From JBFHRE01 sp041591895 (lineage in GTDB: Bacteria > Actinomycetota > Acidimicrobiia > Spongiisociales > ZC4RG35), in the NCBI GenBank assembly GCA_041591895.1, contig JBFHRE010000054.1, forward strand, positions 1-16,101: 16,101 nucleotides of DNA, written 5' to 3'. Shown here one piece after another: positions 5,520 through 11,916 of the stretch; within the stretch, counting starts at the first letter, position 1; the number at the start of each line of letters is the position of its first letter. The notes under the pieces are model-generated. The model was not told where the DNA came from. It searched no databases and worked only from the letters and a program-made list of their open reading frames with translations. The position numbers and the translations under genes were made by a program.

Positions 5520-7157
5520 ATGCCCGAGGCCTTCGCACCCCTGAGTATTCCGCTCTACCGGCGAGTGTGGATCGTTGCGATCATCTCCAATCTGGGCGGG
5601 TTCTTTCAGACCGTTGCAGCCGCGTGGTTGATGAAGGAGCTCACCAACTCGGCCACCTGGGTCGGGCTCATGGTCGCCGCCGGCTTCCTGCCGCTCCTCG
5701 GGTTTGGGATCGTGGCCGGAGTCGTCGCCGACGCCTTCGACAAGGCGCGGGTCATGGCCATCGCCCAGTCCGTGAACGCCGCCGCGGCCCTGACCATGGC
5801 GATCCTCACCTTCGCCGGCCTCATCAGCCCGGGCGTCCTCTTCGGACTGGGTCTGGTGATGGGCGCCGGATCCGCCTTCAGCCTCCCTGCCTGGCAGTCG
5901 TTGGTACCGGTCCTGGTCCCGCGACCGATGGTTCCGTCGGCGATCGCACTCAACTCGGCCGCGTTCAACGTCGCCCGCGCCACCGGTCCGGCCCTCGGTG
6001 GTCTGGTGGTGGCGACGCTCGGGCCCGAGGCCGCATTCGGGCTGAATGCGATCTCGTTCCTCGGAGTCATCGGCGTGGCGTTTTCGATGGCCGGTTCGAA
6101 CCACTCCCTCCGGATGAGCCGGGCGGAGCTGAGCTCGGCCATGGGACTCTCGCTGCGCTACGCCCGATTCACGCCGCCATTCCGGCGAATGCTGCTCCTG
6201 GTGGCTCTGTTCGGCATGACCTCGGCAACGGTTCAGGCAACCCTCCCCAACCGGACCGAAGAGCTGGGAGGGACCGAGACCACCTACGGCCTCCTGCTGG
6301 GAGCGATGGGGGCCGGGGCCCTGGTCGCAGCCCTCATCAGACCACGGGTACAGGAACGACTGGGACCGGCGTCGGTTCCGCTCACACTCACCGGATTCGG
6401 AGTCGCAGGCATCGGGCTCGGGTGGGCACCGTCAGCCGGTCTCGCTGCGATGGCGATGGCCCTGGCCGGGATCTGCTGGGTCCTCACGCTGACGACGCTC
6501 AACGCCTCCTCCCAACTGCTCGCGCCGGAATGGGTGCGAGGCAGAGCCATGTCGCTCTACACGCTCGCCTTCTCGGGTGTGTATCCGCTGGGGTCGATCG
6601 CATCCGGCTGGGTGGCAGACCAGATCGGAGCCGGTGGGGCCGACATCGTCTTCTCCGCCGCCGGGGTGTTACTCGGCCTCGCCGCCCCCCGGTTCCGCAT
6701 CCCCGCCCTCGATGACATCGACTCGCCCGAGTTCGAGGAGGACCGGGCCACCCCTCAGCACGTCGCCACCGAAGGCGGACCGGTGATGGTGATCAACACC
6801 TGGACCATCGACCGAGACGACCTCGAGGAGTTCCTGGCGATCATGGCCGAGGTGCGGATGGTTCGCCTCACCACCGGTGCGTACCGATGGCGGCTGTACC
6901 GGAACGCCGAAGATCCTCACCGGCTGTCGGAGATGTTTCTGTGCGTGTCGTGGGGCGAGCACCTCGCCCAGCACCGCAGGATCGACGATCAGTCGGCGGC
7001 GCTGATCCGACGGGCTCGAGAATTCGATCGAGGCGACGGGCCACGGACCCGTCACCTGGTGGCAATCGACGTCGAGCACCCCGAGGATTGGGAGCCATTG
7101 CTGACGGCTCACGAGGAGTACCACCGAACGGACGGCTCGATCCCGATCCGGGAATAG
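5520..7157 (+). CDS. MFS_3-type (EntS-like) exporter with C-terminal monooxygenase-like domain
   Basis: A 545-residue protein. Residues 1-395 are an MFS transporter: an N-terminal PLYRRVW and helix-1 ISNLGGFFQTVAAAWLM typical of the MFS_3 ('transmembrane secretion effector') group, motif A GVVADAFDKARVM (67-79), and about a dozen hydrophobic segments with the mid-protein cytoplasmic loop near 195-225. After an acidic linker (398-420), residues 421-525 form a soluble domain (VMVINTWTIDRDDLEEFLAI..., YRWRLYRNAEDPHRLSEMFL) of the ferredoxin-like antibiotic-biosynthesis-monooxygenase type, in an architecture known for MFS_3 proteins. Close families export siderophores, macrolides or other small molecules; the substrate here is unknown. 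It has its own promoter and stands alone between non-coding stretches. Confidence 0.9.
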   Translation: MPEAFAPLSIPLYRRVWIVAIISNLGGFFQTVAAAWLMKELTNSATWVGLMVAAGFLPLLGFGIVAGVVADAFDKARVMAIAQSVNAAAALTMAILTFAGLISPGVLFGLGLVMGAGSAFSLPAWQSLVPVLVPRPMVPSAIALNSAAFNVARATGPALGGLVVATLGPEAAFGLNAISFLGVIGVAFSMAGSNHSLRMSRAELSSAMGLSLRYARFTPPFRRMLLLVALFGMTSATVQATLPNRTEELGGTETTYGLLLGAMGAGALVAALIRPRVQERLGPASVPLTLTGFGVAGIGLGWAPSAGLAAMAMALAGICWVLTLTTLNASSQLLAPEWVRGRAMSLYTLAFSGVYPLGSIASGWVADQIGAGGADIVFSAAGVLLGLAAPRFRIPALDDIDSPEFEEDRATPQHVATEGGPVMVINTWTIDRDDLEEFLAIMAEVRMVRLTTGAYRWRLYRNAEDPHRLSEMFLCVSWGEHLAQHRRIDDQSAALIRRAREFDRGDGPRTRHLVAIDVEHPEDWEPLLTAHEEYHRTDGSIPIRE

Positions 7158-7160
7158 GGC

Positions 7161-7245
7161 CGCCTCCGGCTGCCGGCTACCTGCTACCAGCCTCCGGCCA
7201 CGAGCTCGCCAGCTTCCAGCTACCGGCTACCAGCCCCCAGCTCGT
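7161..7245. repeat. Degenerate heptanucleotide tandem array, consensus RGCTNCC
   Basis: About twelve 7-bp units such as GGCTGCC, GGCTACC, TGCTACC, AGCTTCC, AGCTACC, GGCTACC and AGCCCCC run head to tail, with one unit of 8 bp (7203-7210). The complement (GGNAGCY) matches the repeat type at 15526-15579. Confidence 0.7.
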
Positions 7246-7320
7246 GACTCGCGACCACCGGCCGAAGACGCAAGACGGAGATCTCCGGGGATCGGAGTAG
7301 TCGAGAGCACCCCGAACAGG

Positions 7321-7389
7321 CGGCCGGACCACGACCCACCTCCCGCCAAGACCGACCGGGGGTGTGGGGGTCGCTCCCCACAAGACAAC
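7321..7389. repeat. 69-bp direct repeat, copy 1
   Basis: Identical to copy 2 (7449-7517) except at two positions (CGCC/CGTC and CAAG/CAGG in the middle). It contains a hairpin with 7-bp stem TGTGGGG/CCCCACA (7363-7369 with 7376-7382) and a GTCGCT loop. Confidence 0.9.
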
Positions 7390-7448
7390 GCACGACGGGG
7401 GACGGGTCTCCACGGGGATCACAGCGGTCGGACGCACCGCACAGCACT

Positions 7449-7517
7449 CGGCCGGACCACGACCCACCTCCCGTCAGGACCGACCGGGGGTGTGGGGGTC
7501 GCTCCCCACAAGACAAC
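7449..7517. repeat. 69-bp direct repeat, copy 2
   Basis: Second copy, offset by 128 bp; the hairpin recurs at 7491-7497 with 7504-7510. The 59 bp between copies is unrelated GC-rich sequence with a GACGGGGGACGGG run. It ends 55 bp before the sigma-factor start. Confidence 0.9.
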
Positions 7518-7556
7518 AGGTTTCAGGCCCGGCGATGCAACCAAACCGCCCCGCCT

Positions 7557-7569
7557 AGGGTTCAACCCT
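7557..7569. promoter_or_regulatory. Short perfect inverted repeat before the sigma-factor start
   Basis: AGGGTT-C-AACCCT ends 3 nt before ATG 7573 and overlaps the only -10-like hexamer nearby (TAGGGT, 7556-7561). It could be an operator or an autoregulatory site; it is short enough to be chance. Confidence 0.3.
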
Positions 7570-7572
7570 TCG

Positions 7573-8085
7573 ATGGACGATCTGTGTGAACGGCTGGCGA
7601 AGGATGTCGATGGCGCCTTTCCCGATCTCGTCGAGGCAATGCGGCACGACCTCTATTCAGGCCTCCGCCGGCTGCACCCCACGGAGGCCGAAGATCTGAC
7701 CCAGGAGGCTCTCATCCGCGCCTACCGGGCGCTCAAGTCATACGACCCCGAGCGCATCCAATCGCTTCGTCTCCGGGGCTGGATGTGGACGATTGCCCTC
7801 AACCTGGGACGCAACCACGCTCGAGACCGGGCCCGGCGACCCCAACCGGTGGCCCTCCACGACCACCACGCCGTCCACGACACCGAACCGGCGGACGTCG
7901 CAGCCTGGCAACGGCGTCTGGAGACCCTGTCCGGCAGTCAGCGGAAGGCGGTGGTACTCCGGCACGTGGTCGGGCTCGGCTACCCGGAGATCGCCGAGGC
8001 GCTGGAGCGCCCCGAAGGGACGGTCAAGGCCGACGTTCACCGTGGCCTGGAACGACTCAGATCGATCATCGAAGGAGAAACATGA
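7573..8085 (+). CDS. ECF-type RNA polymerase sigma factor
   Basis: A 170-residue protein from ATG 7573; the in-frame upstream ATG at 7492 would add 27 residues encoded by the 69-bp repeat, so I reject it. Region 2 spans about 16-90: FPDLVEAMRHDLYSGLRRL, the acidic core AEDLTQEALIRAYRAL (39-54), and GWMWTIALNLGRNHARDRARR (69-89). Region 4 spans about 112-166 with LSGSQRKAVVLRHVVGLGYPEIAEALERPEGTVKADVHRGLERLR, a clear helix-turn-helix. Region 3 is absent, as in ECF (group 4) factors. No anti-sigma factor with a membrane segment follows. Instead its stop overlaps the ATG of an alkyltransferase-domain gene (ATGA). Co-expression with DNA alkylation repair, and control of or by it, is inferred from context. 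Confidence 0.9.
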   Translation: MDDLCERLAKDVDGAFPDLVEAMRHDLYSGLRRLHPTEAEDLTQEALIRAYRALKSYDPERIQSLRLRGWMWTIALNLGRNHARDRARRPQPVALHDHHAVHDTEPADVAAWQRRLETLSGSQRKAVVLRHVVGLGYPEIAEALERPEGTVKADVHRGLERLRSIIEGET

Positions 8086-8396
8086 CCATCGAAGACGCAC
8101 TCGACCTCCTCCGTTCCCCGGCTCCGGACACCGTGCGGGACGGCGTGCTGCTTGGAACGGGCCTGATCGACGGGTTCGCGATCTACGAGTCGCCAGTCGG
8201 AGACGTGGCGGTCACGTTCGGGATCGCGGGAGTGACCGACGTCGACCTGGCCGGAAACGACCCCGAACGGCACCTCGCCGAGCGTCTGGGTCGGAAGGTC
8301 ATCCTGGCCGACCCGCCGAAGGCGTGGGCGTCGGCGATCCCGAGGGCGATCGAGCGGGGCACGCCCGGCGACCTCCCTCGGACCTCCGCCGGGTGA
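8082..8396 (+). CDS. N-terminal domain of O6-methylguanine-DNA alkyltransferase, separate frame
   Basis: A 104-residue product starting at ATG 8082, with Shine-Dalgarno AAGGAG (8072-8077) and a 4-bp ATGA overlap with the sigma-factor gene. The segment IYESPVGDVAVTFGIAGV (34-51 approximately) has the pattern of the alkyltransferase N-terminal alpha/beta domain ('S-P-I/V-G-x-h-x-h-x-h-x-x-x-G-h'). It ends ...GTPGDLP then RTSAG and TGA. In ordinary alkyltransferases this domain runs straight into the DNA-binding domain that begins 'TPFQ'; here that domain starts in the -1 frame at 8393. Joining the frames near CTC-CCT-CGG (about 8374-8382) would give DLPSDLRRVTPFQ, exactly the expected linker. 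So this is either the first half of a gene broken by a one-base deletion (biological or assembly) or a real two-subunit version coupled by GTGA. Confidence 0.7.
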   Translation: MTIEDALDLLRSPAPDTVRDGVLLGTGLIDGFAIYESPVGDVAVTFGIAGVTDVDLAGNDPERHLAERLGRKVILADPPKAWASAIPRAIERGTPGDLPRTSAG

Positions 8397-8833
8397 CTCC
8401 ATTCCAGCGGACCGTGCTCGACATCACCGCCGCGATCCCCTTCGGCGAGGTGCGGCCGTACGGATGGGTGGCGGACCAGGTGGGAAGCCCGGGAGCGAGC
8501 AGGGCAGTCGGTTCGGCGGTGGCGCGTAACCCGGTCCCGCTGATCATCCCGTGTCACCGGGTGGTACGGAGCGACGGCACCATCGGCAACTACTCGCTCG
8601 GCGGGCCCGACCAGAAGTGGCAGCTGCTCACTCACGAGGGAGCCGACCCCCACGGGCTCGAGGCGCTGGCGGCCAGGGGCGTCCGATACACAGGGTCTGA
8701 CACCACCCGGATCTACTGCCATCCGAGCTGCCGTCACGCCCGCCGGACCTCGCAAGCACATCTCGTCGAGTTCCGAAATGCGGATGCTGCGGAAGAGGCC
8801 GGCTATCGGGCCTGCAAGGTCTGCCGGCCCTGA
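8393..8833 (+). CDS. O6-alkylguanine alkyltransferase catalytic domain fused to C-terminal Ada zinc domain
   Basis: 146 residues if started at GTG 8393, whose last two bases are in the preceding TGA (GTGA overlap); no Shine-Dalgarno precedes it. Residues 2-86 are the alkyltransferase DNA-binding/active-site domain: TPFQRTVLDITAAIPFGEV, the helix-turn-helix with GASRAVGSAVARNP, active-site IPCHRVV with C54, and YSLGGPDQKWQLL. Residues 96-146 are an Ada-type zinc domain: RYTGSDTTRIYCHPSCRHAR and AGYRACKVCRP, with the four ligands C109, C113, C141, C144 in the Ada order. In E. coli Ada this domain is N-terminal, takes methyl groups from methylphosphotriesters at its first Cys, and is followed by an AraC-type activator. 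Here it is C-terminal and there is no AraC domain. Probably the second half of one protein with 8082-8396. Confidence 0.88.
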   Translation: MTPFQRTVLDITAAIPFGEVRPYGWVADQVGSPGASRAVGSAVARNPVPLIIPCHRVVRSDGTIGNYSLGGPDQKWQLLTHEGADPHGLEALAARGVRYTGSDTTRIYCHPSCRHARRTSQAHLVEFRNADAAEEAGYRACKVCRP

Positions 8834-8854
8834 TCGAGGCGGTCGGGCAGACCG

Positions 8855-8860
8855 TACAAT
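8855..8860 (+). promoter_or_regulatory. Predicted -10 box of the ParA gene
   Basis: TACAAT ends 6 nt before ATG 8867 (one mismatch to TATAAT). No Shine-Dalgarno lies before this start. The -35 region is weak. It lies 21 nt after the alkyltransferase stop, so ParA transcription is probably independent. Confidence 0.5.
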
Positions 8861-8866
8861 CGCCCC

Positions 8867-9622
8867 ATGTCCAGGGTGATCGCGGTCGCCAACCAAAAGG
8901 GGGGCGTCGCCAAGACGACCACGGTTCACACGGTCGCCGCCGCCCTCACCGAGATCGGCCGCCGGGTGCTGGTGATCGATCTGGACCCGCAGGCGTCGCT
9001 CACCTTTTCACTCGGCGTCGATGAGGAGCCGGAGCCCTCTATGCACGACGTCATGATGCAGCGGGCGGGCATCGACGAGATCCTCTATGAGTCGGATGGG
9101 ATCGACCTCGCCCCGTCGTCGATCGACCTGGCCGGGGCCGAGGTTCACCTTCTCACCCGGACCGGGCGGGAACACGTGCTGTCGAGAGCGCTCAAGCCGA
9201 TGCTCGACCGCTATGACTTCGTCCTCATCGACTGTCCACCGTCGCTCGGACTACTGACGATCAATGGCCTGACCGCTGCCGGTGAGGTGCTCGTGCCCCT
9301 CCAGGCAGAGTTGCTCACGCATCGCGGCCTCACGCAGTTGCTGGAGACGATCGGGGACGTGCGCAACTACACCAATCCCACCCTTCGGGTGCTGGGGGCG
9401 GTGATGACGATGTTCGACACCAGGACCCGGCTCGGTCGTGAGGTGGTCGCGGCCATCCGGGATGAGCACTCTGTGCGGATCCTGGAGCCCTTCATTCCCA
9501 AGTCGGTCAAGGTGGCGGAATCCCCCGGACGCAACGTCTCGGTCCTGGGGCATGCCGGTACCTCTCGGGCCGCAGCGGCGTACCGGGAACTGGCAATGGC
9601 AATCGACGAGGAACCGGCGTGA
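8867..9622 (+). CDS. ParA/Soj-family ATPase
   Basis: A 251-residue deviant-Walker ATPase: P-loop QKGGVAKTTT (10-19) with signature lysine K11 and K16, Walker A' VIDLDPQAS (36-44), and Walker B DFVLIDCPPS (117-126). Length fits chromosomal Soj/ParA without an N-terminal HTH. These proteins dimerise on ATP, bind DNA non-specifically and are usually stimulated by a ParB or other partner to segregate chromosomes, plasmids or protein complexes. There is no parB or parS-like motif that I can see nearby. The partner gene is a small zinc-ribbon protein overlapping by GTGA. This suggests an orphan ParA with a dedicated function, or one whose ParB is elsewhere. Confidence 0.92.
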   Translation: MSRVIAVANQKGGVAKTTTVHTVAAALTEIGRRVLVIDLDPQASLTFSLGVDEEPEPSMHDVMMQRAGIDEILYESDGIDLAPSSIDLAGAEVHLLTRTGREHVLSRALKPMLDRYDFVLIDCPPSLGLLTINGLTAAGEVLVPLQAELLTHRGLTQLLETIGDVRNYTNPTLRVLGAVMTMFDTRTRLGREVVAAIRDEHSVRILEPFIPKSVKVAESPGRNVSVLGHAGTSRAAAAYRELAMAIDEEPA

Positions 9623-9888
9623 GAGACGACCCGACCGGGAAGCGAGCACTGTTCGAATCCCATGCCGGAGCCCTGGGGGAGGCGGAGGGGAAAGAAGCGC
9701 TGTTTGCCGACCATGGAGACGTCGCCATCGAATGCTCGCGGTGCGGCCGGACCACATTGGTCCCCTGGTCGGACGTTGTCCGCCGGGTGCTGCGGCTCTC
9801 GGTGTGGATCCCCGGCATCCACTACTCCCGCCGGTTGCGATGTCCCGCCTGCGATCGCCGCTCCTGGGTGCGGCTCCGGCTGCTCTGA
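9619..9888 (+). CDS. Small zinc-ribbon protein coupled to ParA
   Basis: An 89-residue protein starting at GTG 9619, with GAGGA (9608-9612) 6 nt upstream and a 4-bp overlap with the parA stop. Two knuckles, CSRC (39-42) and CPAC (75-78), 32 residues apart, make a probable four-Cys zinc ribbon. The segment between them, PWSDVVRRVLRLSVWIPGIHYSR, is hydrophobic and basic. The first 30 residues are polar and acidic. I know no named family. Close coupling suggests it works with the ATPase, for example as an adaptor binding nucleic acid or protein; this is inference only. Confidence 0.75.
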   Translation: MRDDPTGKRALFESHAGALGEAEGKEALFADHGDVAIECSRCGRTTLVPWSDVVRRVLRLSVWIPGIHYSRRLRCPACDRRSWVRLRLL

Positions 9889-9892
9889 GCGC

Positions 9893-9920
9893 TCGAAACT
9901 CGCGGATACGCCCGTACCCT
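9893..9920 (+). promoter_or_regulatory. Predicted promoter of the large extracytoplasmic protein gene
   Basis: -35-like TCGAAA (9893-9898), 16-bp spacer, -10 TACCCT (9915-9920), and 7 nt to ATG 9928. The start lacks a Shine-Dalgarno, in keeping with a leaderless mRNA. Confidence 0.4.
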
Positions 9921-9927
9921 GGATGCG

Positions 9928-11427
9928 ATGCGCAGAACCGCCGCAGTGATCCTCGGCGCCGTGGCCGGAGTGGCGGCATTCCTCTTCCTCGACGGCGAGG
10001 TCGCAGAGACGCCGACCCTCGCATCGGTTGCGCCCTCGACGACCACCGCTCTGGCGCCGACCACCAACACCACTACTCCTCCGTTTGTCTGTCAACCGAT
10101 CGCACCTTCGGACACCCTGATCGTGGCGTCCCCCGCCGGGCTGCTGACCGAACTGCTGACCCAACTCGGATGTGCCGAGCACCTGACCATCGCCGACAGC
10201 CGGGATCCGTACGCGGTCCGCACCGGACACATGGTCGCACTCGCGAGGGGCGGTCCGCTGCTGTTGTGGCCCGAGCACGGGGACCTGCCGGTGGCGATTC
10301 GGTCTGCTTCCGTCACGGTGGTTGGCCTGGTGCCGGACGAAGTCGCCCCGGCCGCCGAGCGCCTGGCTCCCCGGGTCACTCCTGCCCCCACGTTCGCTCC
10401 GGTCCCTGGCGACCTGGGGATGGTTGTCGCTGCGGGTGACACATCGGAGATGGAGGCAATCGCCCTCGAGGTGTACGCCCGATCCCTCGGATGGGGTTTC
10501 GCAGTCGTCGGGTCGGCCGACCTCCGCGAGGCGAGCGAAGAGGTGCGCAACCTGGCGTCGGATACGCAAGGGCCGATCGTCGTCGCCGGCGTCGCCGAGT
10601 CCGACGGATGGCAACTCGACGTGCTGCGCAAGGGACTCGAGATCCCGGGCGGGGGCCAGATCATGTTCCCCGGCCGCCGCATCGTCGCCCTCTACGGAAG
10701 TCCGGGCTTCCCTGCGCTCGGGGTGCTCGGCGAACAGGACCCGCCGGCGGCGGTCGAACGAGCCCGGGAGGTGTCAGAGGGATACGAGGCCGACGGCACC
10801 CCGATTCTCCTCGGTTTCGAGATCATCTCCACGATCGCTGCCGCCGGCCCCACCGACGACGGCGACTACTCGTTCGAACAGCCCCTCGACCTGCTGCGGC
10901 CCTGGATCGAGGAGGCCGGAGACGCCGGACTGTACGTCCTGCTCGACCTTCAGCCGGGCCGAACCGACTTCCTCACCCAGGCCAAGTTCTACGAGGAGTT
11001 TCTCCGCCTCCCCCATGTCGGCCTGGCCCTCGACCCCGAGTGGCGATTGGGTCCGAACCAGGTCCATCTCCGTCAGATCGGGACGGTCGATGCGGCCGAG
11101 GTCAACCAGGTCAGTGAGTGGCTTGCAGGGCTGGTCCGGGAAGAGGCACTCCCCCAAAAGCTGTTCTTGATCCACCAGTTCAAGCTCTCGATGATCACCA
11201 ATCGGGAGACGATCGAGATCCGCCCCGAACTGGCGACCGTCATCCAGATGGACGGCCAGGGACCGCTCGGCAGCAAGTACGGAACCTGGGCGGCCCTGAA
11301 GTCGGCCGGGGACAACCCGGGCTGGTGGTGGGGATGGAAGAACTTCTACGACGAGGATTCGCCGATGGCCATACCTCAGCAGGTCCTCGACCTCGAACCG
11401 ATCCCGGTGCTGGTCACATTCCAGTAG
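9928..11427 (+). CDS. Large anchored extracytoplasmic protein of unknown function
   Basis: A 499-residue protein. Residues 1-21 (MRRTAAVILGAVAGVAAFLF) are a basic start and hydrophobic segment, either an uncleaved anchor or a signal peptide; there is no lipobox Cys. Residues 29-55 are a Thr/Pro/Ala linker (APSTTTALAPTTNTTTPP). A first region (about 60-225) alternates hydrophobic strands and helices (ALARGGPLLLW, ASVTVVGLVPDEVAPAAERLA) and faintly recalls type-2 cell-wall-binding repeats, which I cannot confirm. The conserved-looking C-terminal region (250-499) has RRIVALYGSPGFPALGVLGE, ADGTPILLGFEIISTIA, GLYVLLDLQPG, HVGLALDPEW and a Trp cluster PGWWWGWKNFY. The strand/helix alternation with acidic residues at strand ends suggests a TIM-barrel hydrolase-like fold. 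C55 and C82 may form a disulfide. Family name unknown. Confidence 0.75.
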   Translation: MRRTAAVILGAVAGVAAFLFLDGEVAETPTLASVAPSTTTALAPTTNTTTPPFVCQPIAPSDTLIVASPAGLLTELLTQLGCAEHLTIADSRDPYAVRTGHMVALARGGPLLLWPEHGDLPVAIRSASVTVVGLVPDEVAPAAERLAPRVTPAPTFAPVPGDLGMVVAAGDTSEMEAIALEVYARSLGWGFAVVGSADLREASEEVRNLASDTQGPIVVAGVAESDGWQLDVLRKGLEIPGGGQIMFPGRRIVALYGSPGFPALGVLGEQDPPAAVERAREVSEGYEADGTPILLGFEIISTIAAAGPTDDGDYSFEQPLDLLRPWIEEAGDAGLYVLLDLQPGRTDFLTQAKFYEEFLRLPHVGLALDPEWRLGPNQVHLRQIGTVDAAEVNQVSEWLAGLVREEALPQKLFLIHQFKLSMITNRETIEIRPELATVIQMDGQGPLGSKYGTWAALKSAGDNPGWWWGWKNFYDEDSPMAIPQQVLDLEPIPVLVTFQ

Positions 11428-11498
11428 GCGTCTTCCGTCGCCGGTCCTCGTTCACAGATTGTTTCGCTTGAACGGGTCGAATAGCGGTCGTGTTTCGG

Positions 11499-11504
11499 TA
11501 CGGT
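11499..11504 (+). promoter_or_regulatory. Predicted -10 box of msrB
   Basis: TACGGT ends 7 nt before ATG 11512. TTGAAC at 11468-11473 is too far away (25 bp) to be a normal -35. Confidence 0.4.
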
Positions 11505-11511
11505 TTCTCCC

Positions 11512-11916
11512 ATGAGCGACCTCCCCACCAGCGACCAGGAATGGCGCGTCCGACTCGACCCCGAACAGTTCCAGGTGCTCCGTCAGGGCGCCACCGAACG
11601 TGCGTTCACCGGCAAGTACTGGAACGAGCACCGGGCCGGCACCTACCGCTGCGCCGGATGCGGAACCGAACTGTTCGACTCCGACACCAAGTTCGAGTCG
11701 GGCAGCGGCTGGCCCAGCTTCTATCAGCCAATGTCCGGCGACCGGATCGAAGAGGAGAAGGACGTCTCCTACGGGATGGTTCGGACCGAGATCAAGTGCG
11801 CCAATTGCGGCGGGCATCTCGGGCACGTGTTCGACGACGGACCCAACCCGACCGGTCTCCGCTACTGCGTGAACTCGGCGTCGCTGGAACTCGACGAGCG
11901 CCCATCGAACTCATAG
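11512..11916 (+). CDS. msrB: Peptide-methionine (R)-S-oxide reductase
   Basis: A full-length 134-residue MsrB. It reduces the R epimer of methionine sulfoxide in proteins, usually with thioredoxin as electron donor. Structural zinc ligands are C47 and C50 (CAGC) with C96 and C99 (CANC). FESGSGWPSF (61-70), GHLGHVFDDGP (100-111) and the active-site RYCVNSASLEL (118-128) with C119 are all conserved. It is the Cys form, not the selenocysteine form. No signal peptide, so cytoplasmic. The stop TAG (11914-11916) overlaps the convergent YgfK-like gene by 6 bp, so there is no room for a terminator between the two. Confidence 0.97.
   Translation: MSDLPTSDQEWRVRLDPEQFQVLRQGATERAFTGKYWNEHRAGTYRCAGCGTELFDSDTKFESGSGWPSFYQPMSGDRIEEEKDVSYGMVRTEIKCANCGGHLGHVFDDGPNPTGLRYCVNSASLELDERPSNS

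Larger units (their letters stand above)
7158..7572. other. Repeat-rich non-coding region between MFS and sigma-factor genes
   Basis: I find no credible gene in these 415 bp: open frames here are repeat translations rich in Pro, Arg and Gly. The stretch holds a heptanucleotide tandem array (7161-7245), a 69-bp direct repeat in two copies with an internal hairpin, and a short palindrome directly before the sigma-factor start. Confidence 0.7.

Noticed and set aside
7321..7517. Insertion sequence ends
   Set aside because: The two 69-bp copies are direct, not inverted, and enclose only 59 bp without a transposase.
7177..7589. Several short frames on both strands in the sigma-factor upstream region
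   Set aside because: They translate the 69-bp repeat and heptads; the duplicated peptide motifs reflect DNA repetition, and no ribosome sites or families are visible.
8370..8400. Programmed -1 frameshift in the alkyltransferase as the preferred explanation
   Set aside because: No X-XXY-YYZ heptamer and no evident downstream stimulatory structure. Kept only as one alternative to a deletion or a real split.
9367..10614. Minus-strand open frame of about 415 codons
   Set aside because: Antisense across the ParA, zinc-ribbon and extracytoplasmic protein genes, composed of low-complexity Gly/Arg/Asp peptide.
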